A DNA stretch of 30,798 nt from contig JAUZQU010000140.1 in the NCBI GenBank assembly GCA_030950835.1, positions 1-30,798 of the forward strand, read 5' to 3'. Each line of letters opens with the position of its first letter. The first letter of the stretch is position 1. A model generated the notes under the pieces. The model was not told the DNA's origin. It ran no database searches and saw only the letters and a program-made list of their open reading frames with translations. Shown piece by piece: positions 1 to 7,901 of the stretch. This DNA is from Mariprofundaceae bacterium (GTDB lineage: Bacteria; Pseudomonadota; Zetaproteobacteria; Mariprofundales; Mariprofundaceae). Position numbers and translations under genes: made by a program.

Positions 1-884
1 ACATCTCGTACGGGGATCTCTATACTGGTATAGGTACCTGAAGTGATATCCTCTATTGATCCACCAGCATTTGCTATTGTTCGCATACTCGCTGGGCTTC
101 TTCTTGATGTTGCTAGCAGTTCTGATATTGTTTGACCATCTACAGTGATTATATGGCCTCGCTCTATCTGTGTCGCTCTTACTTTGTCCTTAATCTCTTC
201 ATTTTGTATACAATACTCAACACCATAGCGCTCCATATTTGTCGCTTTTGTTCGATCTCTGATCTCCTTAGATTGCATAGCATGCTCAACACCATAACGC
301 TCAAGCATTGTATCTTTTTTCTTACCTTTAAGCTCTTCTGATTGCAACGCATGTTCAACACCATGTCGTTCAATACGAGTAGCTTTCATTTTATCTTGGA
401 CTTCTTGTGCTTGCGCAACATTCTCAACACCGTAGCGCTTTAAACTAGATGCTTTCTTTTTATCTTTCACCTCTTGCGCTTGAGATGGATGTTCAACGCC
501 ATACTTTGCTAACATGGCTGTTTTTAGGACTACGCCATTCATACACCCGCAACTATATGGAGGTTTATGTATCATTGCGCTTAAGGTTAAAGTATACTTC
601 TTGCCACATACACAGGATACGTTCACGTTGTCTTTGGTGTTATACCCCAGTATAGTTATATATCCAAACACTCTTTTAGTGTTGTTTGCGAGCCATGTTG
701 TTGTTGGATTTATTGGACAACGCTGGTGATCCAGTTTATTTTGTATTGTTCTAACTTGCTTGTGCAGCACCTTGCCACAATCGCATGTTAGCTCAACAAG
801 TTTGTTTTCATATCCAGTGACAACCATCTTGCCAAATCGCTTACCTTTATTTTCTTCATAAAACAATTCATTTAAGTTCTTCAT
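1..884 (-). CDS. Putative homing-endonuclease-like repeat protein, 3' end cut off by the window
   Basis: The gene reads from ATG at 884-882, preceded by AGAGGG about ten bases upstream, and runs off the left edge with 294 codons visible and no stop. Two Cys-rich knuckles are seen: C34-x-C36 with C56, and C91-x-C93 with C112-x-C114, which look like zinc ribbons. Residues 125-239 are five tandem 23-residue units built on YGVE, each followed by Q, E and a Lys-rich helix. From about residue 243 the motif DGQTISELL begins a helix-turn-helix-like (NUMOD-like) segment. Phage selfish genes related to homing endonucleases carry this arrangement, with the nuclease domain often further C-terminal. That part is outside the window, so catalytic activity is inferred. 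It is the only gene antisense to the tail operon, which fits a mobile insertion. Alternatively it could be a DNA-binding protein without nuclease activity. Confidence 0.6.
   Translation of the reverse strand, partial: MKNLNELFYEENKGKRFGKMVVTGYENKLVELTCDCGKVLHKQVRTIQNKLDHQRCPINPTTTWLANNTKRVFGYITILGYNTKDNVNVSCVCGKKYTLTLSAMIHKPPYSCGCMNGVVLKTAMLAKYGVEHPSQAQEVKDKKKASSLKRYGVENVAQAQEVQDKMKATRIERHGVEHALQSEELKGKKKDTMLERYGVEHAMQSKEIRDRTKATNMERYGVEYCIQNEEIKDKVRATQIERGHIITVDGQTISELLATSRRSPASMRTIANAGGSIEDITSGTYTSIEIPVRD
168..512 (-). repeat. Five tandem 69-bp coding repeats (23-residue YGVE units)
   Basis: Five contiguous units of exactly 69 bases encode 23 residues each. The unit pattern is hydrophobic-x-(K/R)-(Y/H)-G-V-E, then Q at position 11 and a charged helix ending near K-A-T/S. 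A sixth unit begins (IER) and breaks off into a different sequence. The constant period and diverged DNA suggest old duplications kept under protein-level selection. Confidence 0.9.
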
Positions 885-1018
885 AAATTAATTCCCTCTT
901 ATATGTTATACAATATGAGCAAATGATTATCTAGTTAGTTTAGCTTTTATCACAATATAATATTAGAGTGAATAAGGTTCAACTGAGTTTCATTTCACTC
1001 TCACCTTAAGGGGACAAT
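885..1018. other. Divergent intergenic region
   Basis: This 134-base AT-rich spacer separates the antisense gene from the tail operon. On the + strand it holds a TATAAT at 956-961 without a good -35. It also holds an inverted repeat, AGAGTGA at 965-971 with TCACTCT at 995-1001 (23-base loop), just before the AAGGGGAC ribosome-binding site of the next gene. The repeat could form a leader hairpin, but this is untested. Confidence 0.4.
926..955 (-). promoter_or_regulatory. Candidate sigma70-type promoter for the antisense gene
   Basis: On the minus strand, TTGTGA (955-950) is followed 18 bases later by GATAAT (931-926). This is a fair match to -35 and -10 boxes and would start transcription about 35-40 bases before the ATG at 884. 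It would let the antisense gene be expressed independently of the tail operon. The call rests on consensus alone in AT-rich DNA. Confidence 0.35.
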
Positions 1019-1606
1019 ATGGCTGGGATGATACCATTTTTTCTGACTGGTGCTAATGCTAAAATCAGGGTAAATAATAAAACACTAGCTTTCTGCACAA
1101 ACATGTCTTATAGTATCAAGGTATCTCACATTAATCCCAAGGTACTAGGCATGTATGAGGGTCACTCTATTGAGCCAACTGGATACGAGGTTACTGGTAG
1201 TTTCTCTATCATTAAATATACCGCTGGTATGGCAGATATACATGGCGATCAACATGGGTCTAAGGCACCAAGTGGAGTAAAGGTATCTGGCAATGGACTT
1301 GGAACATGGGGTCCATCTGATACATCTGGCATTACAGGTGGCCTTAACGGAAATGGTCAAGCTCATCAGGCCCTTAGTCCAGGAAAGCTTAATAATTCAG
1401 TTATGTTTGACATAGAGGTGTATCAAAAAGGGCCGCATGGAGAAGATAATCCAGTTGCGCGTCTTAAAAACTGTAGAATAACACAAGCTGACTTTACATT
1501 AAGTAAGCAAAGTGTGGCTACTCAAACGTTTCAATTTATGGCCGTTTATGCTGATGATGATACGATAATAACATCGCCATCTGGTATTGGCCAAAGCTTA
1601 GGATAG
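1019..1606 (+). CDS. Tail tube protein (paralog A)
   Basis: This 195-residue protein has a good ribosome-binding site (AAGGGGAC) before ATG. It is homologous by eye to the next gene. Both have a beta segment with an IRVNNK/LRINKK motif near the N-terminus, a VTGSFS/VSGSIS strand in the middle, and a C-terminal TFQFMA/TLQFMA strand. Small beta-barrel proteins of this type, coded just before the tail chaperone and tape measure, are usually tail tube subunits that stack as hexameric rings inside the sheath. A Gly-rich loop (about residues 80-120) is present here and not in the paralog. Which paralog is the main tube and which a tube-end or baseplate-tube protein cannot be told from sequence. The assignment rests on position and motif pattern. 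Confidence 0.6.
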   Translation: MAGMIPFFLTGANAKIRVNNKTLAFCTNMSYSIKVSHINPKVLGMYEGHSIEPTGYEVTGSFSIIKYTAGMADIHGDQHGSKAPSGVKVSGNGLGTWGPSDTSGITGGLNGNGQAHQALSPGKLNNSVMFDIEVYQKGPHGEDNPVARLKNCRITQADFTLSKQSVATQTFQFMAVYADDDTIITSPSGIGQSLG

Positions 1607-1608
1607 AT

Positions 1609-2157
1609 ATGAGTTCTGGTGGAGCATTTGATAAAAGAAACATCGACCAAAAACTAGCCGACAATGTTGTAGGTCAATTTACCAACATAGCAGGCTCACG
1701 TCCTACTGGTAAGTATCTGACTGGTGCTCGCGTAACCTTGCGTATTAATAAGAAATTAGCTGGATTTGCGTTTGGTATTACATGGAAAATAGATACTCAA
1801 CAGATGGAAATCAATACCATCGATGACTACCTTCCTGCTGAAATCGCACCAACTCGAATACATGTATCAGGATCTATTAGCTCCCTACATATCCCCGGGC
1901 AGTCTCCGACTAAGGAACTGTCTCAATCCAATGTGCTATCTTTTCTAGCACATAAATACATAACAATAGAGGCTCGTGATTCACAAACAGATGAGCTCTT
2001 ATTCTATACAACAAAAGCCGTAATTACGTCACGTCAAGAAGATCTACAAGCAGGTCAACTTGCTAAAATGACTTTACAATTTATGGCAATCGGTTGGCTA
2101 GATGAATTGGTACCAACACTACCTGAGGGCATAAACACCGTTCAAGACACCCCCTGA
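1609..2157 (+). CDS. Tail tube-like protein (paralog B)
   Basis: This 182-residue protein starts two bases after the stop of paralog A, with AGGAT as the ribosome-binding site, so the two are translationally close. It shares the tube-fold motifs LRINKK, VSGSIS and LQFMA with its neighbour, but has a longer N-terminal lead and lacks the Gly-rich loop. Paired tube-like genes in contractile phages often encode a main tube protein and an initiator or terminator ring that caps one end. The same division is inferred here. The C-terminus (LPEGINTVQDTP) is short and polar. It is followed by a strong GGAGG that serves no recognisable long gene. Confidence 0.6.
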   Translation: MSSGGAFDKRNIDQKLADNVVGQFTNIAGSRPTGKYLTGARVTLRINKKLAGFAFGITWKIDTQQMEINTIDDYLPAEIAPTRIHVSGSISSLHIPGQSPTKELSQSNVLSFLAHKYITIEARDSQTDELLFYTTKAVITSRQEDLQAGQLAKMTLQFMAIGWLDELVPTLPEGINTVQDTP

Positions 2158-2340
2158 GGAGGTGGTAGTGCAGATGCTTTTTAAATAACACGCATTAAAT
2201 TGGGCATAAATAAAGCAACTTAATGTATAATACAGTAGTCATATGTTGCTCAGGAATGAGTTGTAAGCAACAATCTAAATAATAGAACACCATGCAGCTG
2301 GTAGATATTTTAATAATATAAAGTGAAATGGAGATATATA
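2158..2340 (+). other. Spacer with orphan Shine-Dalgarno mini-ORF and candidate promoter
   Basis: Directly after the tube stop, GGAGG (2158-2162) precedes a GTG at 2168 that opens only six codons before TAA. It may be a leader peptide or a gene remnant. A TATAAT at 2226-2231 could be a -10 box, but no -35 at the right distance is seen. GTTGCT and AGCAAC around 2245-2270 form a weak inverted repeat without a T-tract, so a terminator is not supported. The next gene's GGAG lies at 2330-2333, before ATG 2341. Confidence 0.4.
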
Positions 2341-2766
2341 ATGAACTTACCGACTAAAGAACGAACATTCTATTTTGATCATAAAGATGAATATGGCGAA
2401 CGCAGAGAAGGTAATTTTACAGTTAAATGTAGACTTACCATGCGCGAACGACAAGTGATGGAATTATATAAAAGTCGTATTGTCGGTGGCCACACTGCCC
2501 CCACAGACGCCCTAACGGGTATATCTGTAATGGTAGCTACCCTGAATACGCACATCACCGAGGCTCCTGAGTGGTGGAAACAAAGCGATAGTGGCTTAGA
2601 TCTAGAGGATGAGACTATTGTTGTGGACCTATTTAATCAACTTACAACTGAACAACTAGCATGGCGAGATGAGCTTACTCAATATGCGATTGATAAAACA
2701 AAAGCCGCTAAAGAAGCTCTTGATGGAGAAACCTCCTCGGGAAATGGGCCAGTGGAGACGAAATAA
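2341..2766 (+). CDS. Tail assembly chaperone, short (unshifted) form
   Basis: This is the 141-residue product of normal decoding. ATG at 2341 is chosen because GGAG lies seven bases upstream; a GTG at 2323 would lack a ribosome-binding site. The gene sits immediately before the tape measure, where lambda G and its functional equivalents lie. Such chaperones coat the tape measure during tail assembly and are absent from the mature virion. The N-terminal half (residues 1-70) is mixed beta/alpha with a basic MRERQ helix. The rest is acidic and helical, ending in a Ser/Gly/Glu tail. A slippery heptamer at 2739-2745 lies seven codons before the stop. Identification rests on position and the frameshift signal, since chaperone sequences diverge widely. 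Confidence 0.75.
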   Translation: MNLPTKERTFYFDHKDEYGERREGNFTVKCRLTMRERQVMELYKSRIVGGHTAPTDALTGISVMVATLNTHITEAPEWWKQSDSGLDLEDETIVVDLFNQLTTEQLAWRDELTQYAIDKTKAAKEALDGETSSGNGPVETK

Positions 2767-3206
2767 ACTCGTTCTCCACGCTTGATACAGTACATCAAAT
2801 AGCACGAGTCACAACCAGACAATCACTCGATTCGACTGACAATATACTATCACACCTACAGCTATGGTGGAGTAGCTTCTATTCACGCCCTTTAAAAGAT
2901 CCAATACTGCAAGAATATACCCTTGAAGAGCTTGCATATGAATACTATGCTCACGGTGAGGCTGATAAGGCTAAGACTGAACGTATAGAGCAAGAAAATG
3001 ATAAAATAGATACAGAGCAACATGAGGATGCTGTTAGCTGGGCAGATCAGATGGAAGCTGATGAAATTAAAGAAAATGAAACTAAAGCTGAGCTGGAACC
3101 ATCCAAAGATACAGATAATATCGAGTGGATGGAAAAGCAGATAGAAGAAGCAAAAGCCGTGTATGGTGACGATTTTGGGGAAGATATAAGTGAGGGTTTT
3201 GAATAG
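2341..3206 (+). CDS. Tail assembly chaperone, -1 frameshift fusion form
   Basis: A -1 slip on GGGAAAT (2739-2745) joins the first 135 residues of the chaperone to a second open frame. This frame is read from 2745 to TAG at 3204-3206 and gives a 288-residue fusion. The added 153 residues begin WASGDEINSF, contain a Trp/aromatic patch (LQLWWSSFYSR) and continue as a very acidic helix rich in Glu, Asp and Lys. The second frame has no good start of its own near its beginning. It stays open across about 460 bases and ends overlapping the tape measure start by one base. In lambda, gpGT uses its T part to contact the tape measure and tube subunit, and the same role is inferred here. Expected output is a small percentage of the short form. 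Confidence 0.8.
2739..2779 (+). promoter_or_regulatory. Programmed -1 ribosomal frameshift signal (slippery site plus hairpin)
   Basis: The heptamer GGGAAAT at 2739-2745 is in the correct X-XXY-YYZ phase (frame-0 codons GGA AAT) and differs from lambda's GGGAAAG only at the last base. After six spacer bases, GTGGAGACGA (2752-2761) pairs with TCGT plus CTCCAC (2769-2772 and 2774-2779), with one bulged T at 2773 and a seven-base loop. The frame-0 stop TAA (2764-2766) lies in the loop. Spacing, phase and downstream open frame all fit a working signal. Confidence 0.85.
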
Positions 3207-6106
3207 TGGTTGATGATAATAATGGCTTATCGCCAGAAGAAATTGAGTTTCAAGATCAAATATCTGATGAAACTACTCCTGAGAGCATGACACGTGCACT
3301 ACGGCGACGAGCCTCTATGCTTAGCAGCGCTGGCACCCGAGAACGTCAGCGACAACTGGACATGGACAAACATCGACAGACCGTTGACGACATAGATAAT
3401 CGATATGCGCGAGCTGTCTCTGGTAACACCATCCCCGGGGACGACATAACAGCAGATTCGCTAAAGAGAGATCAAAATATTAAACGCGATCGCATATCTA
3501 AGATTAGCGATATGCAAAATGAGTTCTCAGCTGGCGGGTACTGGGAAAACTACCGTAAAGAACGAGCTGCTGCTGATCTTATTAAATCAACAAACACTTT
3601 TGTTGGCGGAAGATCTACCAGCGAGCAAATACATCGTGCATCTAAAAGTGTCAACTCCTTAGGTGCAATTACACGAGAATCTGGCCGTAAAACATCTACG
3701 CAACTAGAAAAAGAAGTATTAACGGAAAAAAGCAGACTTGCCGAACAGCAGGAAGAAATCAGTGCGATGGCTGCTGCTGGTCTTAGTTCACCTGCAGACG
3801 AGGAGGCATATCGCCAAGCAGGTATACATCATCAGGAAAGCATTAATAAGCTTGGGGTTCTGACTGGTGCTCAAGCAAGACAAGGTCGCAACAAGACAGA
3901 CTTAATGGGCCGACAGCGTTCTACTGAGAGTCTTGTTGCTAGTGTTGGTAAAGACTTATTAAAGCGCGGTGTTGCTTCTGAAATTGCATCAGGTAGTGTC
4001 GGTTCCATGTATGAGGAATCACTGAACCTTGAGAGTATTCAAGATAAGATCATGAAAGCAGCAGAGGCATTTGAAAAGGCACTAGAAACCAGTAGCGATG
4101 CTGCTGAAGACCTCGGTAAGGATCTTGAAGGCCTCAATACAGAATACGACAAACAAAAAGAGATCATAGCCCAACTAGGCAATGGCAGCAAAGGAGCAAG
4201 CAGGGCTGCACAATGGTCCGGTACAGCAGCCGATGTGCTGCAAGCTGGAGCTGTCGGTCTTAAAACATTAGGTGTTGATCAGGAACTGCGGGATGTTGCA
4301 AACCGAACTGGACTTATGGCTATTTCCAACCGACAATTCCAAGACCACCAAGCGTCGCTTAGTGGTGACATGTCTGCCTTTAGGCGTATGAATACAAATC
4401 AATACGTGGAAGCTGCCGCTAAGGCAAATACGTTAGGCACGATTACTGGTACATCTGTGGGCCTATCTGCAGCTGCAGATAGCGCTGCAATCGTCTCTAA
4501 TATCCTTGCTGAAGGGTCTGATGTCACTAATCTACTGGGTGCTAGTAAAGCTTTAGGGAGGACGGCGGGCAAGACCGCTATACTTGGCGGCAGTGCAATT
4601 GCTAAAGGATTTGATGTCGGTAGAAACCTATCCTCAAACGAAACACGTATCCAAGCATACCAAGCATACATGGCACAATCAGACGAAGAAAAAAGAGTGC
4701 AAGACATATCAATGCAGGCATATCGCGACACCATGGGTGGAAACACGCTGACCTCACGTGGGGCTGGTTCTGGCCGTGATGCATTGTTTGGACAAATGAA
4801 TGACCCAGCAAGTAGAATGACATTAGCTAAACTCGGTATGGGTACGGATCAAATGCAAGCAATATACGGACAAGGCATTGCTGAGATGGGTGCTGACTTC
4901 CGAGGTGCAGATGCTGCAGGAATGGTTAAACGGTCAGCTGAGTTGCAAAGATCAGGCATAATGAGTGCTAGTGATTACATGTCGAACATGGATCAACTAA
5001 ACACTGTTGGTGGCAATGCGGGCAATATGGAAACCATCATGAAGAATGCTGTAGCTAACGGCATGGATTCTTCACGCAATATACAGCAGATGGTTGCTGG
5101 AATAGCCGGTCTATCCAGCGACAGTGCTATGATGGGCATATCAACCGCAGCAGGCGCCACCAATGTAATGGGCTTAGCATTAGATACAGAGGCATTAAGA
5201 TCAATACCAAAAAAAATGAGAGCTGCAGCAGCTGCAAGTCAAATTGGCAAAATGAATAACTCAATGACTGACAGTAGCATGAACTTGTTTAATGTTGCGG
5301 AATCATTTGCGTTAAGAAAAGCAGCACCAGGTGTATCGGATGCACAGATTGCTAGGATGCAGAAGTTGAATGCTAGCGAGTTGGCGGAAATACAAGCAGA
5401 CCCTTCTGCGGCTAGTAAATTCGGTCTTGGATTCTTATCTAACGACTCTGACTTATTGAAGGAAGTAAGTGGGATAATCACACGGACAGAGTCCAATAAA
5501 GCTGGTGGATTAATTTTATCTGAAAAAGCCAGGGCTGCAATGAATGTACAGCAAAGTGAAACACTATCTCAAAAAGAATTTGAAGCACGCTTTCCTGAGG
5601 AGTCTCAGGAGATAATCGCTGCTAAAGGGCTACATGGTGTAAATGCTGCAATTACGGATCCATTTCTTGCAAAATTAGCAGCTGGCGAGAAGGGCTTAGT
5701 GAAACCAATCTCATCAGGTGAGGGTAAGTCAGATGCCGCAGAGGGTGTGTTGGCTAAACAATTTCAAGCCATGGAAACATTAAACACTCGCGGTCAAGAA
5801 GTGTTCAAAAAACTATATGGTGGAATTAGTGAATTCAACGCACAGCTTGACATTCAGTTGAAAAACTTCAAACCAGAAGCATATGAAGAACAAGCCGGGG
5901 AGGCTGGTGTTGGTAAATTATCCGTTAAGGGGTTTGGAAAGAATGTGAGCGACTTCGGTATAGCTGTAGATAAGTTTGTTGGAAGCATTAGCGGCAAAAC
6001 AAGCGACAACACCAAAGAATCTTCTGAAGACAATATGAGTAAAAAACGAGTCAATGGATACCAAAAAGTGTCTCCTGAAATGCGAAAGTGGGTAACAGGT
6101 GAGTAA
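3206..6106 (+). CDS. Tail tape measure protein
   Basis: This 966-residue protein starts at GTG 3206, overlapping the chaperone fusion stop by one base (TAGTG), with GAGGG nine bases upstream. It is dominated by Ala, Ser, Gly, Met, Gln and charged residues in long helical stretches, with an Ala/Gly-rich hydrophobic zone around nt 4420-4620. Such a protein directly after a frameshifted chaperone is the tape measure, which sets tail length and is ejected into the host. At about 0.15 nm per residue the tail would be near 145 nm, which is an estimate from the usual rule. I see no lysozyme or peptidase motif. The last eight bases overlap the next gene. There is little sequence-level family signal, so the call rests on length, composition and position. 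Confidence 0.8.
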   Translation: MVDDNNGLSPEEIEFQDQISDETTPESMTRALRRRASMLSSAGTRERQRQLDMDKHRQTVDDIDNRYARAVSGNTIPGDDITADSLKRDQNIKRDRISKISDMQNEFSAGGYWENYRKERAAADLIKSTNTFVGGRSTSEQIHRASKSVNSLGAITRESGRKTSTQLEKEVLTEKSRLAEQQEEISAMAAAGLSSPADEEAYRQAGIHHQESINKLGVLTGAQARQGRNKTDLMGRQRSTESLVASVGKDLLKRGVASEIASGSVGSMYEESLNLESIQDKIMKAAEAFEKALETSSDAAEDLGKDLEGLNTEYDKQKEIIAQLGNGSKGASRAAQWSGTAADVLQAGAVGLKTLGVDQELRDVANRTGLMAISNRQFQDHQASLSGDMSAFRRMNTNQYVEAAAKANTLGTITGTSVGLSAAADSAAIVSNILAEGSDVTNLLGASKALGRTAGKTAILGGSAIAKGFDVGRNLSSNETRIQAYQAYMAQSDEEKRVQDISMQAYRDTMGGNTLTSRGAGSGRDALFGQMNDPASRMTLAKLGMGTDQMQAIYGQGIAEMGADFRGADAAGMVKRSAELQRSGIMSASDYMSNMDQLNTVGGNAGNMETIMKNAVANGMDSSRNIQQMVAGIAGLSSDSAMMGISTAAGATNVMGLALDTEALRSIPKKMRAAAAASQIGKMNNSMTDSSMNLFNVAESFALRKAAPGVSDAQIARMQKLNASELAEIQADPSAASKFGLGFLSNDSDLLKEVSGIITRTESNKAGGLILSEKARAAMNVQQSETLSQKEFEARFPEESQEIIAAKGLHGVNAAITDPFLAKLAAGEKGLVKPISSGEGKSDAAEGVLAKQFQAMETLNTRGQEVFKKLYGGISEFNAQLDIQLKNFKPEAYEEQAGEAGVGKLSVKGFGKNVSDFGIAVDKFVGSISGKTSDNTKESSEDNMSKKRVNGYQKVSPEMRKWVTGE

Positions 6107-7901
6107 TATAAGAAACCCAGCTGCTGCTGTGATTGTATGGTCATATAAAGACAGACTAACACACGAAAAAAGCAATGAAAACACAGTACATGAAGTGCAT
6201 GAGACTGTATTGAGTACTCTTACTCTTGTTAGTATAAAAACAAATAAGAGTAAGAGTTCACCTGTTGGATCTTTCACATTCACATTAGCTCCGTATAAAA
6301 ATTGGGTAGATTTCATAACACCTGGAAGCTGGTGTGCTATTATGATGACTAATGAGGGGTTACCTCAGATGGATAAGCACACAAAGAAGGCTGTTCAATC
6401 TGAATTGAAGTTCTTTGGTAGAATCACATCAGTACGCGGTTCAGTACACGTATCCCCAGATGGAGCGCGACAGACGTTATATGTGTGTGAAGGCGAGGAC
6501 TGGGGTTCAGTGTTTAATTCAGTATTATATGTAGATCCTGCTGCTCGTAATCCAAATGATGGTGCTGTAGGTACAGCTGTTGCGATGCTGTATTCAGATC
6601 TTGCAAAAGAAATAACAGAAGGCAAAACAAAGATCCCTACAACGACAATCAACGTTAAAGCGCTGCTTAATTTATGGGGTAGACAGTCTTCGTTTGTTGC
6701 TGGTGCACTGGATGCTGTCGAGAGCATACCTGGGGGTGGTCTAAAGGACCTGGTTATACATCCAAATGTGGTTTTCAAGATGCCAGATGAGGCAGCAAAA
6801 TTCTTAGGGATCAATCCAAGCATCGCAAGTCACATACTTGATGGTGGCGGATTAGTAACAGGTGTATTGGATTCTTACGATAAATATAAAGAGACATCTG
6901 AATCTGTTGGCATTATAGATCCATCTAGCATATTTGGCTCACACCCTATTTGGGGTGTTATAAAAGACAATACAAATGAAATTATAAATGAGTTATTTTG
7001 TGATTTACGCTGGGTTAATGGAAAACCCAAATTAGGTCTATATAAGCGAGTGAGGCCATTTCTCACACGAGATGCGCCTGTGCCTAGTGGATCCGATACT
7101 TCTTCTGAAGTAAATTTCACTGCAGCCCTTAATCTAGGTGCTAGTCAACAGCAGTCTGTGTCATCTAAGTTTGAACATGTGCGAAGGGTTGAAATACCTA
7201 AGGATGATGTAATTTCATTTGACACTGGGACCAACTGGCGGGACAAGCTAAATTTTATAGAGATACTACCCGATGCTAGTCAATTTCAATATAACGGATC
7301 TGCCTACAATATAGATACTGCTGCTAAGGGGTTATCTCAAGTTCATGACAGACCAGCGTTTGGTCGAGAAGGTTTTAAAGGCGCATCATTCACTACCAGA
7401 TTCTATCCTGTAAATGGCGATGGCGATCCTAGCTTTCAGAATCCACAAGCTTGGGCACGAGTATTGGCTCAGTGGTATTTTAATAGTCACAATTATCTTA
7501 ATGGCACCATTGAATTTGTTGGGCAAAGTGAGTTTATAGGTGTTGGTGATAATATTATGGTAGATGCTTCTATATTTGGACAAAAACCAAACATGAATAT
7601 AAAGCAATTAAATTCTAAAAATAAACAGTTCTTCCTACTGCACGTAGAGAGTCTTTCACATAGCTTTTCTGTAAGCTCAGAGGGTGCAAGGCACTGGACC
7701 ACAACCATTAGCTATACCCGTGGTGTGTTAGCTGATGAAAAAGGTAAACCGACCGATCTGACTGCAGTAGACCTAGATACATCAAAGTTAAATTCATCGC
7801 AAGAGCTCAATGATTGGAATACTGTAGCAACATCCTCAGGTAAAGATGGTGAGGCTGATCCAGATAAACAAAAGGTACCCAAACCCAAGAGAGGTAAATA
7901 A
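6099..7901 (+). CDS. Baseplate hub protein (gp27/gpD/XkdQ-like)
   Basis: This 600-residue protein starts at GTG 6099, inside the end of the tape measure gene. The N-terminal part has a beta-barrel pattern typical of the hub: PVGSFTFTLAP, then a W-x5-PGSW segment and FFGRITSVRG followed by YVCEGEDWG. The C-terminal half contains WYFNSHNYLNGTIEFVG, then FIGVGDNIM and a final HWTTTISYTRGVL, which recur in phage hub proteins. Hub proteins form the trimeric ring joining the tube to the central spike. The gene order tape measure, hub, spike supports this. The last residues are Lys/Pro-rich. The stop overlaps the next start by one base (TAATG), so hub and spike are probably translated together. Confidence 0.75.
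   Translation: MSNIRNPAAAVIVWSYKDRLTHEKSNENTVHEVHETVLSTLTLVSIKTNKSKSSPVGSFTFTLAPYKNWVDFITPGSWCAIMMTNEGLPQMDKHTKKAVQSELKFFGRITSVRGSVHVSPDGARQTLYVCEGEDWGSVFNSVLYVDPAARNPNDGAVGTAVAMLYSDLAKEITEGKTKIPTTTINVKALLNLWGRQSSFVAGALDAVESIPGGGLKDLVIHPNVVFKMPDEAAKFLGINPSIASHILDGGGLVTGVLDSYDKYKETSESVGIIDPSSIFGSHPIWGVIKDNTNEIINELFCDLRWVNGKPKLGLYKRVRPFLTRDAPVPSGSDTSSEVNFTAALNLGASQQQSVSSKFEHVRRVEIPKDDVISFDTGTNWRDKLNFIEILPDASQFQYNGSAYNIDTAAKGLSQVHDRPAFGREGFKGASFTTRFYPVNGDGDPSFQNPQAWARVLAQWYFNSHNYLNGTIEFVGQSEFIGVGDNIMVDASIFGQKPNMNIKQLNSKNKQFFLLHVESLSHSFSVSSEGARHWTTTISYTRGVLADEKGKPTDLTAVDLDTSKLNSSQELNDWNTVATSSGKDGEADPDKQKVPKPKRGK

Noticed and set aside
132..341. Plus-strand frames across the left-edge repeats
   Set aside because: They are reverse shadows of the tandem-repeat gene; the minus-strand frame has a ribosome-binding site, Cys motifs and period-conserved protein repeats.
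168..512. CRISPR array
   Set aside because: The repeats are contiguous, diverged, of 69-base period and in frame in a coding sequence, with no spacers.
2323..2340. GTG 2323 as the chaperone start
   Set aside because: It has no ribosome-binding site, while GGAG at 2330-2333 is correctly placed for ATG 2341.
5918..6316. A 132-codon minus-strand open frame across the tape measure/hub junction
   Set aside because: It lies antisense to two well-supported genes, has no ribosome-binding site and has composition expected of a reverse shadow.
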